A DNA stretch of 5,217 nucleotides from an uncultured Eubacteriales bacterium (GTDB lineage Bacteria; Bacillota; Clostridia; Oscillospirales; CAG-272). Both the position numbers and the translations under genes were made by a program. The stretch is from positions 1 to 5,217 of the forward strand of contig URSW01000126.1 of the NCBI GenBank assembly GCA_900550625.1. Direction: 5' to 3'. Below the pieces are notes generated by a model. That model saw only the letters and a program-made list of their open reading frames with translations, did no database searches and was not told the origin of the DNA. Positions 1 to 5,217 of this stretch are shown here, piece by piece; the stretch's first letter is position 1, and each line of letters begins with the position of its first letter.

Positions 1-924
1 CGCCCAGCCGTATTCGTTGCTAAGCGGCTCGCCGGGAACGGTAAGCATCTTTATATTCGAAAGATCGACCTTGCCGAGCATTTCCTTCGCAAAGTAAACA
101 AAGTCGGAAACCGTTATATCGGTAGTGAGATTGTCGATTATCTCGGTAGCTACGGTCGTAAGCGTACCTACGTTGGAAATATTCAGAGAGCTCTTTGCCT
201 TCTGTATAAAAGCGGACATGAATATTTTCTGAGCATTTTCGCGCCCGATATCCGCCTGAAGATATCCGTGACGGAAACGAACGAACTGCTCCGCCTCGGC
301 TCCGGTAAGGGTCTGGTATCCGGGATAAAGGTCTATATAGAGGTTCTGCGCAGGATCGGGGTAATACAGTCTGTACGGCACGTTCATCTCAACTCCGCCG
401 AGAGCATCGACTATATTGACAAACCCGTCAAGGTTCATTATAGCGCACTTATATATATTGATTCCGAGTGCTTCCTCAAGTATGTCGCCGAACTCTCTGA
501 GTCCCGACATACGGGCCTCCTCTTCGCTTTTGCCTTCGTTCAACGCCTGACTGTAGTAAGTGCTGAAGGTTGCGTTGATCTTGCTTGTCGGCACGCCGTA
601 ACTCACATACGTATCGCGCGGGAACTGCATTATCGTAACCTTGGAATCGGTAATATCGTAATTGATAAGCATTATTACATCGGTCAGAAGCGCCGCACGG
701 TCATGACCGAGGACAAGAAAGTTATAATTTCCTTCTTTATTTTCCAATGTGATGACCTGTCTGTTTCCCTTTTCATCCGTGACTATATATGTGTTTTTGT
801 CGTTATCTCCCACGGTGGGCTTATACGACAAAAGATAATTAGCACACAGAACTACGGCAAGAGCTGCCATAATAAAAGCTGTAATACAAACGATAAGAAG
901 TCTTTTGAATATTTTTCTCGACAT
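1..924 (-). CDS. LytR-CpsA-Psr (LCP) family glycopolymer ligase, C-terminus off the window
   Basis: LCP proteins act on the outer face of the membrane and transfer polyprenyl-pyrophosphate-linked glycopolymers, such as teichoic acid or capsule, to peptidoglycan. 308 residues are visible and the frame is still open at base 1. A short basic N-terminus (KIFKR) precedes one membrane segment (about residues 8-32), placing the catalytic domain outside. The domain shows NFLVLGHDR (68-76), FPRDTYV (101-107), KINATF (115-120), GFVNIVDALGGVEMNVP (167-183), and GYQTLTG (202-208) leading to RFRH (216-219) and DIGR (225-228). These match the LCP core, including the PRD, RxR and DxGR polyphosphate-binding arginines. 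Two usual positions differ: the RSD motif reads LTD (80-82), and the Arg of RQQ is Ala231. The ATG at 924 is chosen because it begins just before the membrane helix and follows an AAAAGG. It starts 17 bases after yqeK. The family is clear; the polymer handled cannot be told from sequence. Confidence 0.95.
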   Translation of the reverse strand, partial: MSRKIFKRLLIVCITAFIMAALAVVLCANYLLSYKPTVGDNDKNTYIVTDEKGNRQVITLENKEGNYNFLVLGHDRAALLTDVIMLINYDITDSKVTIMQFPRDTYVSYGVPTSKINATFSTYYSQALNEGKSEEEARMSGLREFGDILEEALGINIYKCAIMNLDGFVNIVDALGGVEMNVPYRLYYPDPAQNLYIDLYPGYQTLTGAEAEQFVRFRHGYLQADIGRENAQKIFMSAFIQKAKSSLNISNVGTLTTVATEIIDNLTTDITVSDFVYFAKEMLGKVDLSNIKMLTVPGEPLSNEYGWA

Positions 925-935
925 ATTGCACCGGA

Positions 936-941
936 CCTTTT
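936..941 (-). promoter_or_regulatory. Probable ribosome binding site of the LCP gene
   Basis: On the minus strand AAAAGG ends 11 bases before the ATG at 924 and begins directly after the yqeK stop codon. The spacing is longer than ideal, so it is a moderate site. It supports 924 as the start because no other start codon in this short gap fits. Confidence 0.5.
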
Positions 942-1571
942 TCAGTTATCTTTGATTTTACGCAGATAATAGTTTCTGCATCTGAGCGTATCCTCATCTA
1001 TAAGGGCGTTTTCTTCCATAAGGACAGTCATAGTATAATTGAAAGATTTGACCATGGTTTTATACAAATGAAAAATTTTATCTTCTGCTGAGGACAAATG
1101 GGAGATCCCGTCGTAAAAATAACGGCGGAGCTTTATGCAGTCGTCGTAAGTCCGTGTATCCTCAATATAATCGGCAAGATAAATTATCGCCTCAAATACG
1201 GTCATATTATCTCTTCCCGTAGTATGCCACCGCACAGCCGAAACGATCTCCGGATCAGCAAACTCGGGAAAGTCTCTTTCGATAAGCACCGCCGCCGTCT
1301 TTGAATGATAAAGCTTCGGCGAAAGCGGATCGACACCGAGTATTATACCAAATTCGCGGCAGTATTGCAACTGTTTTTCGACAGTTTCATTCTTTGTTAT
1401 ATCGTGAAGAAGAGCCGCCGCACGCGCTTTATTCCTTTCACCTTCGGGAAGGTAAATATCAGCCAGGGATGCCGCCTCGCGCTCAACGCCGAGAATATGC
1501 GAATATGTGCGTTCGTTCACATAGCTTTTCACCTTTATGCGGAGAAGATCGAGTATTTCCTCGGTAATCAT
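942..1571 (-). CDS. yqeK: YqeK-type HD-domain symmetrical Ap4A hydrolase
   Basis: Members of this HD-domain family hydrolyse diadenosine tetraphosphate symmetrically to two ADP using a metal centre, which limits Ap4A, a by-product of aminoacyl-tRNA synthetases. The product is 209 residues, slightly longer than Bacillus YqeK. Likely metal ligands and conserved positions are His25 (TYSHILGV), His56-Asp57 (ALLHDITK), His89 (YHSKTAAVL), His116 (VRWHTTGR) and Asp134 in LADYIED (132-138). MTVFEAIIYLADYIED-like sequence is a hallmark of YqeK. The frame is open upstream to 1826, but that extension of 85 Arg-rich residues lies wholly within nadD and has no family resemblance. The ATG at 1571 has a good Shine-Dalgarno site and overlaps the nadD stop as ATGA, suggesting translational coupling. 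It sits between nadD and the LCP gene, the usual clostridial position. The enzymatic role is from knowledge of the family. Confidence 0.95.
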   Translation of the reverse strand: MITEEILDLLRIKVKSYVNERTYSHILGVEREAASLADIYLPEGERNKARAAALLHDITKNETVEKQLQYCREFGIILGVDPLSPKLYHSKTAAVLIERDFPEFADPEIVSAVRWHTTGRDNMTVFEAIIYLADYIEDTRTYDDCIKLRRYFYDGISHLSSAEDKIFHLYKTMVKSFNYTMTVLMEENALIDEDTLRCRNYYLRKIKDN

Positions 1572-2173
1572 CTGTACAGCCTTTCCCTTTCTATTATTCT
1601 TCTTACTTCGGGGCTGAGGTATTCTTCCGTATTTTCCCCGCGTTTTATCATTGTGCGCAGCAGCGTTGAGGAGACCTCGAGCGCGCGCTCGCCGAGCACA
1701 TAGCATTTCGCGCCGTATTTTTTTCGATAGCGCTCTGCGTACTTTCGCATCTCCTGCTCCGTCCCGTCCTCGCGCATGATCCCGACTACCGACGCAAGGG
1801 AAAATATGCGTTCGGGCTCGCGCCACGACTCAAGGCTTTCGAACATATCGCCGCCGCAAAGGAGAAAAAGCTCAGTATCCGGATCGGAGAAATGTTCAAG
1901 TGTATCGACCGTATAGCTCACTCCGGATTTGCGTATTTCGTAATCCGAAACCTTAACGGGGATCGAAAATCCCGCGTTATCCGAGAAAGCGGCGCGCGTC
2001 ATCTCGAGCCGCAGATCGGGTCCGGGATCGTCAATGCTCTTGTGAGGCGGAATACATGCCGGAATGACAAGCAGCCGATCAAGCTTCATTTCCGAAACAA
2101 ATGCCGCAGCCGCCCTGATGTGCCCTCGGTGAGGCGGCGAAAAGGTGCCGCCGAAAATTCCCGTACGTGTCAT
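1568..2173 (-). CDS. nadD: Nicotinate-nucleotide adenylyltransferase
   Basis: NadD transfers AMP from ATP to nicotinate mononucleotide, giving deamido-NAD in the cytoplasm. It is the step shared by de novo and salvage NAD synthesis. The 201-residue protein has the full nucleotidyltransferase layout: GIFGGTFSPPHRGH at 5-18, with the HxGH catalytic motif at 15-18; IPACIPPHK (37-45); SGVSYTVDTL (83-92), the substrate-contact segment; GGDMFESLESW (107-117), matching the GxDxxxxLxxW pattern; and VSSTLLR (167-173), the ATP-binding SSTxxR motif. Length is close to that of Bacillus NadD. The residue after GGTF, often Asp, is Ser12 here; it is not a catalytic position and the motif is otherwise intact. 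The start ATG directly follows the yhbY stop as TAAATG. I see only a weak, too-close TTGAG upstream, so initiation probably relies on ribosomes finishing yhbY. The stop overlaps the yqeK start by 4 bases. Confidence 0.97.
   Translation of the reverse strand: MTRTGIFGGTFSPPHRGHIRAAAAFVSEMKLDRLLVIPACIPPHKSIDDPGPDLRLEMTRAAFSDNAGFSIPVKVSDYEIRKSGVSYTVDTLEHFSDPDTELFLLCGGDMFESLESWREPERIFSLASVVGIMREDGTEQEMRKYAERYRKKYGAKCYVLGERALEVSSTLLRTMIKRGENTEEYLSPEVRRIIERERLYR
1580..1587 (-). promoter_or_regulatory. Ribosome binding site deciding the yqeK start
   Basis: On the minus strand GGGAAAGG lies 8 bases before the ATG at 1571, inside the last codons of nadD. It is the main evidence for using this ATG rather than the upstream start codon at 1826, which would add 85 residues read out of frame through nadD. 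Confidence 0.7.
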
Positions 2174-2467
2174 TTACTCAAGAACGATCTTATCTTTTTT
2201 CTTTTCGGAACGGCGGTAAAGCACAAAGCGGTATCCTATGACAGAAACCACATCAGCGCCGAGCGCCTCGGCAATTTCCGATGCCGCTTCACGCGCACCG
2301 CACGGCGCCGTCTCCAAAACACGGAGCTTTATAAGCTCGCGCGCCTCAAGTGCGGCGGAAACCTGTGTCAGCGTCTCTTCGGATATCCCGTTTTTTCCTA
2401 TCTGAAATATTGTATCAATACCGTTTGCCATGCGGCGAAGCATGGCTCTCTGTTTTCCGTTCAGCAT
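2174..2467 (-). CDS. yhbY: YhbY/YqeI family CRM-domain ribosome-associated RNA-binding protein
   Basis: This 97-residue protein is a single CRM (chloroplast RNA splicing and ribosome maturation) domain. Bacterial members associate with pre-50S ribosomal particles and are thought to help large-subunit assembly; the exact role is unsettled. Family features seen are the N-terminal LNGKQRAMLRRMAN (2-15), FQIGKNGIS (21-29) with the GxxG-type RNA-binding loop at 24-27, ALEARELIKLRVL (39-51), and the final strand VIGYRFVLYRRS (76-87). A lysine-rich tail follows. The pattern matches Bacillus YqeI closely and the length is normal for the family. The start lies inside the last codons of the preceding pyrophosphatase gene (7-base overlap) and is served by AAAGGA. 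The gene abuts nadD, the same order as yqeI-nadD-yqeK in Bacillus. Confidence 0.95.
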   Translation of the reverse strand: MLNGKQRAMLRRMANGIDTIFQIGKNGISEETLTQVSAALEARELIKLRVLETAPCGAREAASEIAEALGADVVSVIGYRFVLYRRSEKKKDKIVLE

Positions 2468-3129
2468 GAGATTCCTTTCATAATATCAGCAAAAACTCCG
2501 CAAAACGCTCTCATCGCCTTTCCGCGGTGGCTGATTCCGTTTTTTTCTTTATCGGTAAGTTCCGCAAAGGTTCTGTTTTTTTCCTCGGAGAGGAACAGCG
2601 GATCGTAGCCGAAGCCCGATTCTCCGCGTCCCGCGCGAAGGATCGAACCGTATGCTTCGCCGCGGACATAAAACGAGCGTATCCCGTCGTCGGAAGAAAA
2701 TCCGGCGTATTCCGCGGGAATCAAAATATCCGACATACTTTGCGGCAGAGCGCATGTAACAACGCATACAAAGTGAGCGCCCCTTTCGCTGTCCGGAACA
2801 TTTTCAAGCTCCGAAAGAAGCTTAGCGTTGTTTGAGCGGTCATCCGCATTTTCGCCCGAATAACGTGCGGAAAAAATCCCCGGACGTCCTCCGAGAGCGT
2901 CAACGCACAGCCCGGAATCGTCGGCTATGCCGAAATACCCGAGCCGTGCGGCGGCGCATGCCTTTATAAAAGAGTTCTCCTCGAAGGAGTTGCCGTTCTC
3001 TTCAATCTCGCCGCGAAGTCCGATATCGTCGAGCGAAAGGACTTTCACTCCGCCCGGCGCAAACTCCGCGAGCAATTCCTGCATTTCCGCAATCTTTTTG
3101 CGGTTACGCGACGCAAGTACTATATCCAT
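2461..3129 (-). CDS. rdgB: XTP/dITP pyrophosphatase (RdgB/HAM1 family)
   Basis: This enzyme hydrolyses non-canonical purine triphosphates (XTP, ITP, dITP) to monophosphate and pyrophosphate, keeping deaminated bases out of DNA and RNA. From the ATG it is 222 residues. Motifs in order: IVLASRNRKK (3-12), the N-terminal S/T-x-N-x-x-K triphosphate loop; ENGNSFEENSFIKA (44-57); ADDSGLCVDALGGRPGIFSARYSG (69-92 as a block), with the catalytic metal-binding DDSG at 70-73; SGFGYDPLF (171-179); and SHRGKA (200-205). The segment around 131-152 appears longer than in typical members and looks like an inserted loop before FYVRGEAYGSIL. The family usually begins M-x-IVLAT/S, which favours the ATG at 3129, two bases after the ftsY stop. 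A TTG at 3135, overlapping that stop as TTGA, would add two residues. Neither has a clear Shine-Dalgarno site, so coupling to ftsY translation is likely. Function is confident; the exact start is less so. Confidence 0.94.
   Translation of the reverse strand: MDIVLASRNRKKIAEMQELLAEFAPGGVKVLSLDDIGLRGEIEENGNSFEENSFIKACAAARLGYFGIADDSGLCVDALGGRPGIFSARYSGENADDRSNNAKLLSELENVPDSERGAHFVCVVTCALPQSMSDILIPAEYAGFSSDDGIRSFYVRGEAYGSILRAGRGESGFGYDPLFLSEEKNRTFAELTDKEKNGISHRGKAMRAFCGVFADIMKGISC
2473..2478 (-). promoter_or_regulatory. Ribosome binding site of yhbY, inside the rdgB-family coding end
   Basis: On the minus strand AAAGGA lies 5 bases before the yhbY ATG at 2467. These bases also encode Lys-Gly near the C-terminus of the preceding protein (MKGISC), so the two genes share coding and initiation sequence. 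Confidence 0.7.
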
Positions 3130-3131
3130 AC

Positions 3132-4040
3132 TCAATCAAGGAGTGCGGAAACGAACATGTCCGCGTCAAACGGCTGCAGATCGTCCACTCCTTCTCCCAC
3201 ACCTATAAATTTTACCGGAATTCCGAGGGTTCCTTTGATTGAGAAGATCGCGCCGCCCTTCGCAGTACCGTCAAGCTTTGTGAGGACAAGCCCGGTTATA
3301 TCGGCGCTGTTCTTAAATTCCGCCGCTTGCATCACCGCGTTCTGTCCCGTAGTCGAATCGAGCACCAGAAGGGTCTCTCGGTCGGCATCCGGAAGCTCAC
3401 GCGAAAGAACGCGGTCGATCTTTGCAAGCTCGTCCATGAGATTCTTCTTATTGTGCAGACGCCCCGCGGTATCGACGATCAGCACGTCCGCACGGCGCTT
3501 TCTTGCGGCGGCGCCAGCCGCGTCAAATACAACAGCTGCGGGATCAGAGCCTTCGCTCTGTTTTATAAGCTCCGCGCCTGAGCGCTCGCACCACACCTCA
3601 AGCTGGTCTATAGCCGCCGCGCGGAACGTATCCGCCGCCGCTATAACGACCTTTTTGCCTTCGTCGGCAAGCCTTGCGGATATTTTTCCGATAGTCGTCG
3701 TTTTGCCGACTCCGTTCACGCCGATCACGAGAATCACCGAAGGAGACGTTGTAAGTTTGAGCGCCTCACCGTCGCCGATTTTTTCTCTCAGTATATCGCG
3801 AAGCGCACTTTTTACATCTTCACCGCTCTTCAGCCTGTCATCCTTAGCTTTCTCTCTGAGCTCGGATATTATCTCCTCAGACGTTTCCACTCCGACGTCG
3901 GCGGATATGAGCATATCCTCAAGCTCTTCGAGAAAATCCTCATCCATTTTGACAAACGCTCTGAACATACTGTTCAGCTGTCCGAAAAAAGCGTTTTTCG
4001 TCTTTTTAAGTCCGCTTTTCAGCTTATCAAAAAATCCCAT
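3132..4040 (-). CDS. ftsY: Signal recognition particle receptor FtsY
   Basis: FtsY is the membrane-associated GTPase that docks SRP-ribosome complexes at the Sec translocon. The 302-residue protein holds an N domain (about 1-90) and an SRP GTPase G domain: P-loop GVNGVGKTTT (107-116), DTFRAAAIDQL (137-147), DTAGR (190-194), TKLDGTAKGG (254-263) and GVGEGVDDLQPF (280-291). It lacks the long acidic N-terminal A domain of E. coli FtsY, as in other short Gram-positive forms. The first residues, MGFFDKLKSGLKKTKNAFF, form a basic amphipathic stretch likely to touch the membrane directly. The ATG at 4040 has GAAAGG seven bases upstream. The gene begins 21 bases after smc, a common Firmicute arrangement. 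SRP54 (Ffh) is the expected partner but is not in the window. It is distinguished from Ffh by the absence of a C-terminal M domain. Confidence 0.98.
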   Translation of the reverse strand: MGFFDKLKSGLKKTKNAFFGQLNSMFRAFVKMDEDFLEELEDMLISADVGVETSEEIISELREKAKDDRLKSGEDVKSALRDILREKIGDGEALKLTTSPSVILVIGVNGVGKTTTIGKISARLADEGKKVVIAAADTFRAAAIDQLEVWCERSGAELIKQSEGSDPAAVVFDAAGAAARKRRADVLIVDTAGRLHNKKNLMDELAKIDRVLSRELPDADRETLLVLDSTTGQNAVMQAAEFKNSADITGLVLTKLDGTAKGGAIFSIKGTLGIPVKFIGVGEGVDDLQPFDADMFVSALLD

Positions 4041-4047
4041 AATTCTG

Positions 4048-4053
4048 CCTTTC
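4048..4053 (-). promoter_or_regulatory. Ribosome binding site of ftsY
   Basis: On the minus strand GAAAGG lies 7 bases before the ATG at 4040. It occupies the 21-base smc-ftsY gap, which leaves no space for a terminator or a separate promoter, so the two genes are probably co-transcribed. Confidence 0.75.
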
Positions 4054-4061
4054 GCGTAAAA

Positions 4062-5217
4062 TCAGTTATTTCCGAGATGCTCTTCGATAAACTGCTGCTT
4101 TGATACCGCGCCTACATCGAGCGTGAACACCTTGGACACACCGTGGCGCGGCATAGTTACGCCGTACAACGTATCGGCAATTTCCATCGTTCCGCGGCGG
4201 TGTGTTATCATGATGATCTGTATATCCTTTGAGAAACGGCTTATATAATTTGCGACACGGTTTACGTTTACCTCGTCGAGCGCCGCTTCAATCTCGTCAA
4301 AGATACAGAACGGAGAAGGATTTACCTTTATCAGCGCAAACATAAGCGCTATTGCGATAAACGCCTGCTCACCGCCCGAAAGGAGCGAGAGATTTTTTAT
4401 CATCTTCCCGGGAGGCGCCGCCGATATCTCGATTCCGCAGTTCAGTATATCGTCCGGATCGGTAAGCGTAAGTTCCGCGTGACCGCCTCCGAAAAGCTCT
4501 CTGAATACTTCCCCGAAGTTTTTGTTGATCTTCGTGAAGGCATCGCGGAACATCCGCTCCATCTCCTCTTCGATCGAGGATATTACGGAATCGAGCTCTT
4601 TCTTGGATGCCGTCAGATCATTCATCTGCGCCGTAACGTAATCGTATCTCGATTTCAGTTCGGCGTACTCTTCAATCGCATCGACGTTGACCGAACCAAG
4701 CGCGCGGATCGAGGATTTCAACTCGTTCAATCGGCTCTGAATCTCGGCTCGGTTCTCCTTCGTCACCTCCGGATATCCGAGATTTGCGGCATCGGTATGA
4801 GTAAGCTCATATTCGTCGTAGATTCTGCCCGACATCTTTTCAATATCCGATTTCAGAAGCTGGAGCTTATTTTCGCTCTTTGAATGGGCGGCAAGCTGAA
4901 GCTCTTTCTTTGAAGTAAGGTCGCGTATTCTGAGACGGAGATCGTTGATCTTTTTCTCAAAATCCATTCCGCCTTCTTCGAGGAAGAGACGCTCGCGCTC
5001 CTTCGCTTCGAGAGCCTCATTTCCGCTCTCGACCTCGGATTTCAGCGTAAGAATCAGCTTTGAATTTTCCTCCGCGGCAAGTTTGAAGGCTGATACCTTC
5101 TCTTTATGCCCGTTCTTCTCCTCTTCAAGCGCGGAAATACGCTCTTCGGATGCGGCGATAAGCGCTTCGGTATTCTCGAGGTCACGCTGTTCCGACGCTT
5201 CCGATCTGAGAAGTGCG
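4062..5217 (-). CDS. smc: Chromosome segregation protein SMC, C-terminal part (N-terminus off the window)
   Basis: SMC is the core ATPase of bacterial condensin and, with ScpA and ScpB, folds and segregates the chromosome. The last 384 residues are visible and the frame is open to the window edge, so the Met codon at 4967 is internal and not a start. The first part (about visible residues 1-155) is rich in Glu, Lys, Ala and Leu with heptad-like spacing: the returning arm of the long coiled coil. A conserved linker follows, with LGSVNVDAIEEY (173-184). The C-terminal ATPase head carries the ABC signature LSGGEQ (279-284), Walker B FCIFDE with the catalytic Glu (303-308), the D-loop AALDE (311-315) and the switch His in ITHRRG (337-342), then LYGVTM. 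RecN and Rad50 are less likely because of the EIEAALDEVNVNR-type head and the ftsY neighbour. The N-terminal Walker A and the hinge should lie beyond position 5217. Confidence 0.97.
   Translation of the reverse strand, partial: ALLRSEASEQRDLENTEALIAASEERISALEEEKNGHKEKVSAFKLAAEENSKLILTLKSEVESGNEALEAKERERLFLEEGGMDFEKKINDLRLRIRDLTSKKELQLAAHSKSENKLQLLKSDIEKMSGRIYDEYELTHTDAANLGYPEVTKENRAEIQSRLNELKSSIRALGSVNVDAIEEYAELKSRYDYVTAQMNDLTASKKELDSVISSIEEEMERMFRDAFTKINKNFGEVFRELFGGGHAELTLTDPDDILNCGIEISAAPPGKMIKNLSLLSGGEQAFIAIALMFALIKVNPSPFCIFDEIEAALDEVNVNRVANYISRFSKDIQIIMITHRRGTMEIADTLYGVTMPRHGVSKVFTLDVGAVSKQQFIEEHLGNN

Noticed and set aside
268..969. Plus-strand open frame of 233 codons opposite the LCP gene
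   Set aside because: The minus strand here encodes an intact LCP domain with a membrane anchor; the plus-strand product has no recognisable family features and runs across the LCP/yqeK junction.
1032..1037. TATACT on the minus strand as a -10 box for the LCP gene
   Set aside because: No good -35 element lies at about 17 bases upstream and the site is within yqeK, over 100 bases before the LCP start; AT-rich coding sequence explains it.
1572..1826. N-terminal extension of yqeK by 85 residues
   Set aside because: It lies entirely within nadD in another frame, is Arg-rich and unlike the family, and the ATG at 1571 has a good ribosome binding site and the ATGA overlap.
1892..2608. Plus-strand open frame of 238 codons across nadD, yhbY and the end of rdgB
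   Set aside because: It crosses three well-supported genes on the other strand and has Arg/Cys/His-rich composition without motifs.
3157..4059. A 300-codon open frame on the plus strand antisense to nearly all of ftsY
   Set aside because: Its product is a low-complexity Ser-rich string with no recognisable domain, as expected from reading the complement of a coding sequence. The opposite strand encodes a complete FtsY with every GTPase motif.
4479..4883. Plus-strand open frame of 134 codons opposite the SMC coiled coil and head
   Set aside because: It is antisense to a strongly conserved SMC region and shows no independent start signal or family resemblance.
4062..4967. A separate 301-residue protein starting at the Met codon at 4967
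   Set aside because: The same frame continues open with coiled-coil sequence to base 5217, so this is an internal Met of SMC and not a split gene.

Overview
This window looks like a core chromosomal segment of a Firmicute of class Clostridia, plausibly Oscillospiraceae/Ruminococcaceae or a relative. That placement is inferred from gene order, Bacillus/Clostridium-like protein motifs, purine-rich Shine-Dalgarno sites and frequent ATA isoleucine codons. I did not compute a phylogeny. All seven genes lie on the minus strand, so transcription runs from position 5217 towards 1. No supported gene lies on the plus strand, and I see no RNA gene, mobile element, CRISPR array or substantial repeat.

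Layout in the direction of transcription: the C-terminal part of smc (5217-4062, N-terminus off the window); ftsY (4040-3132); an rdgB/HAM1-type XTP/dITP pyrophosphatase (3129-2461); a yhbY/yqeI CRM-domain ribosome-associated RNA-binding protein (2467-2174); nadD (2173-1568); yqeK, an HD-domain Ap4A hydrolase (1571-942); and a membrane-anchored LytR-CpsA-Psr (LCP) protein (924-1, C-terminus off the window).

The genes are packed like one operon. The largest gap is 21 bases (smc/ftsY), and three junctions overlap or abut: rdgB/yhbY overlap by 7 bases, yhbY/nadD abut as TAAATG, and nadD/yqeK share ATGA. There is no room for a terminator between genes, and I found no convincing internal promoter.

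Together the genes cover chromosome organisation (SMC), co-translational membrane targeting (FtsY), cleansing of the nucleotide pool (RdgB, YqeK), NAD synthesis (NadD), ribosome assembly (YhbY) and attachment of glycopolymers to the cell wall (LCP). The nadD-yqeK pair and its neighbours are a well-known conserved Firmicute cluster; here it is joined directly behind smc-ftsY.

I find no new multi-gene system. The points worth a second look are small: LCP active-site substitutions, an apparent insertion in the RdgB-family protein, and an rdgB start with no visible Shine-Dalgarno site.
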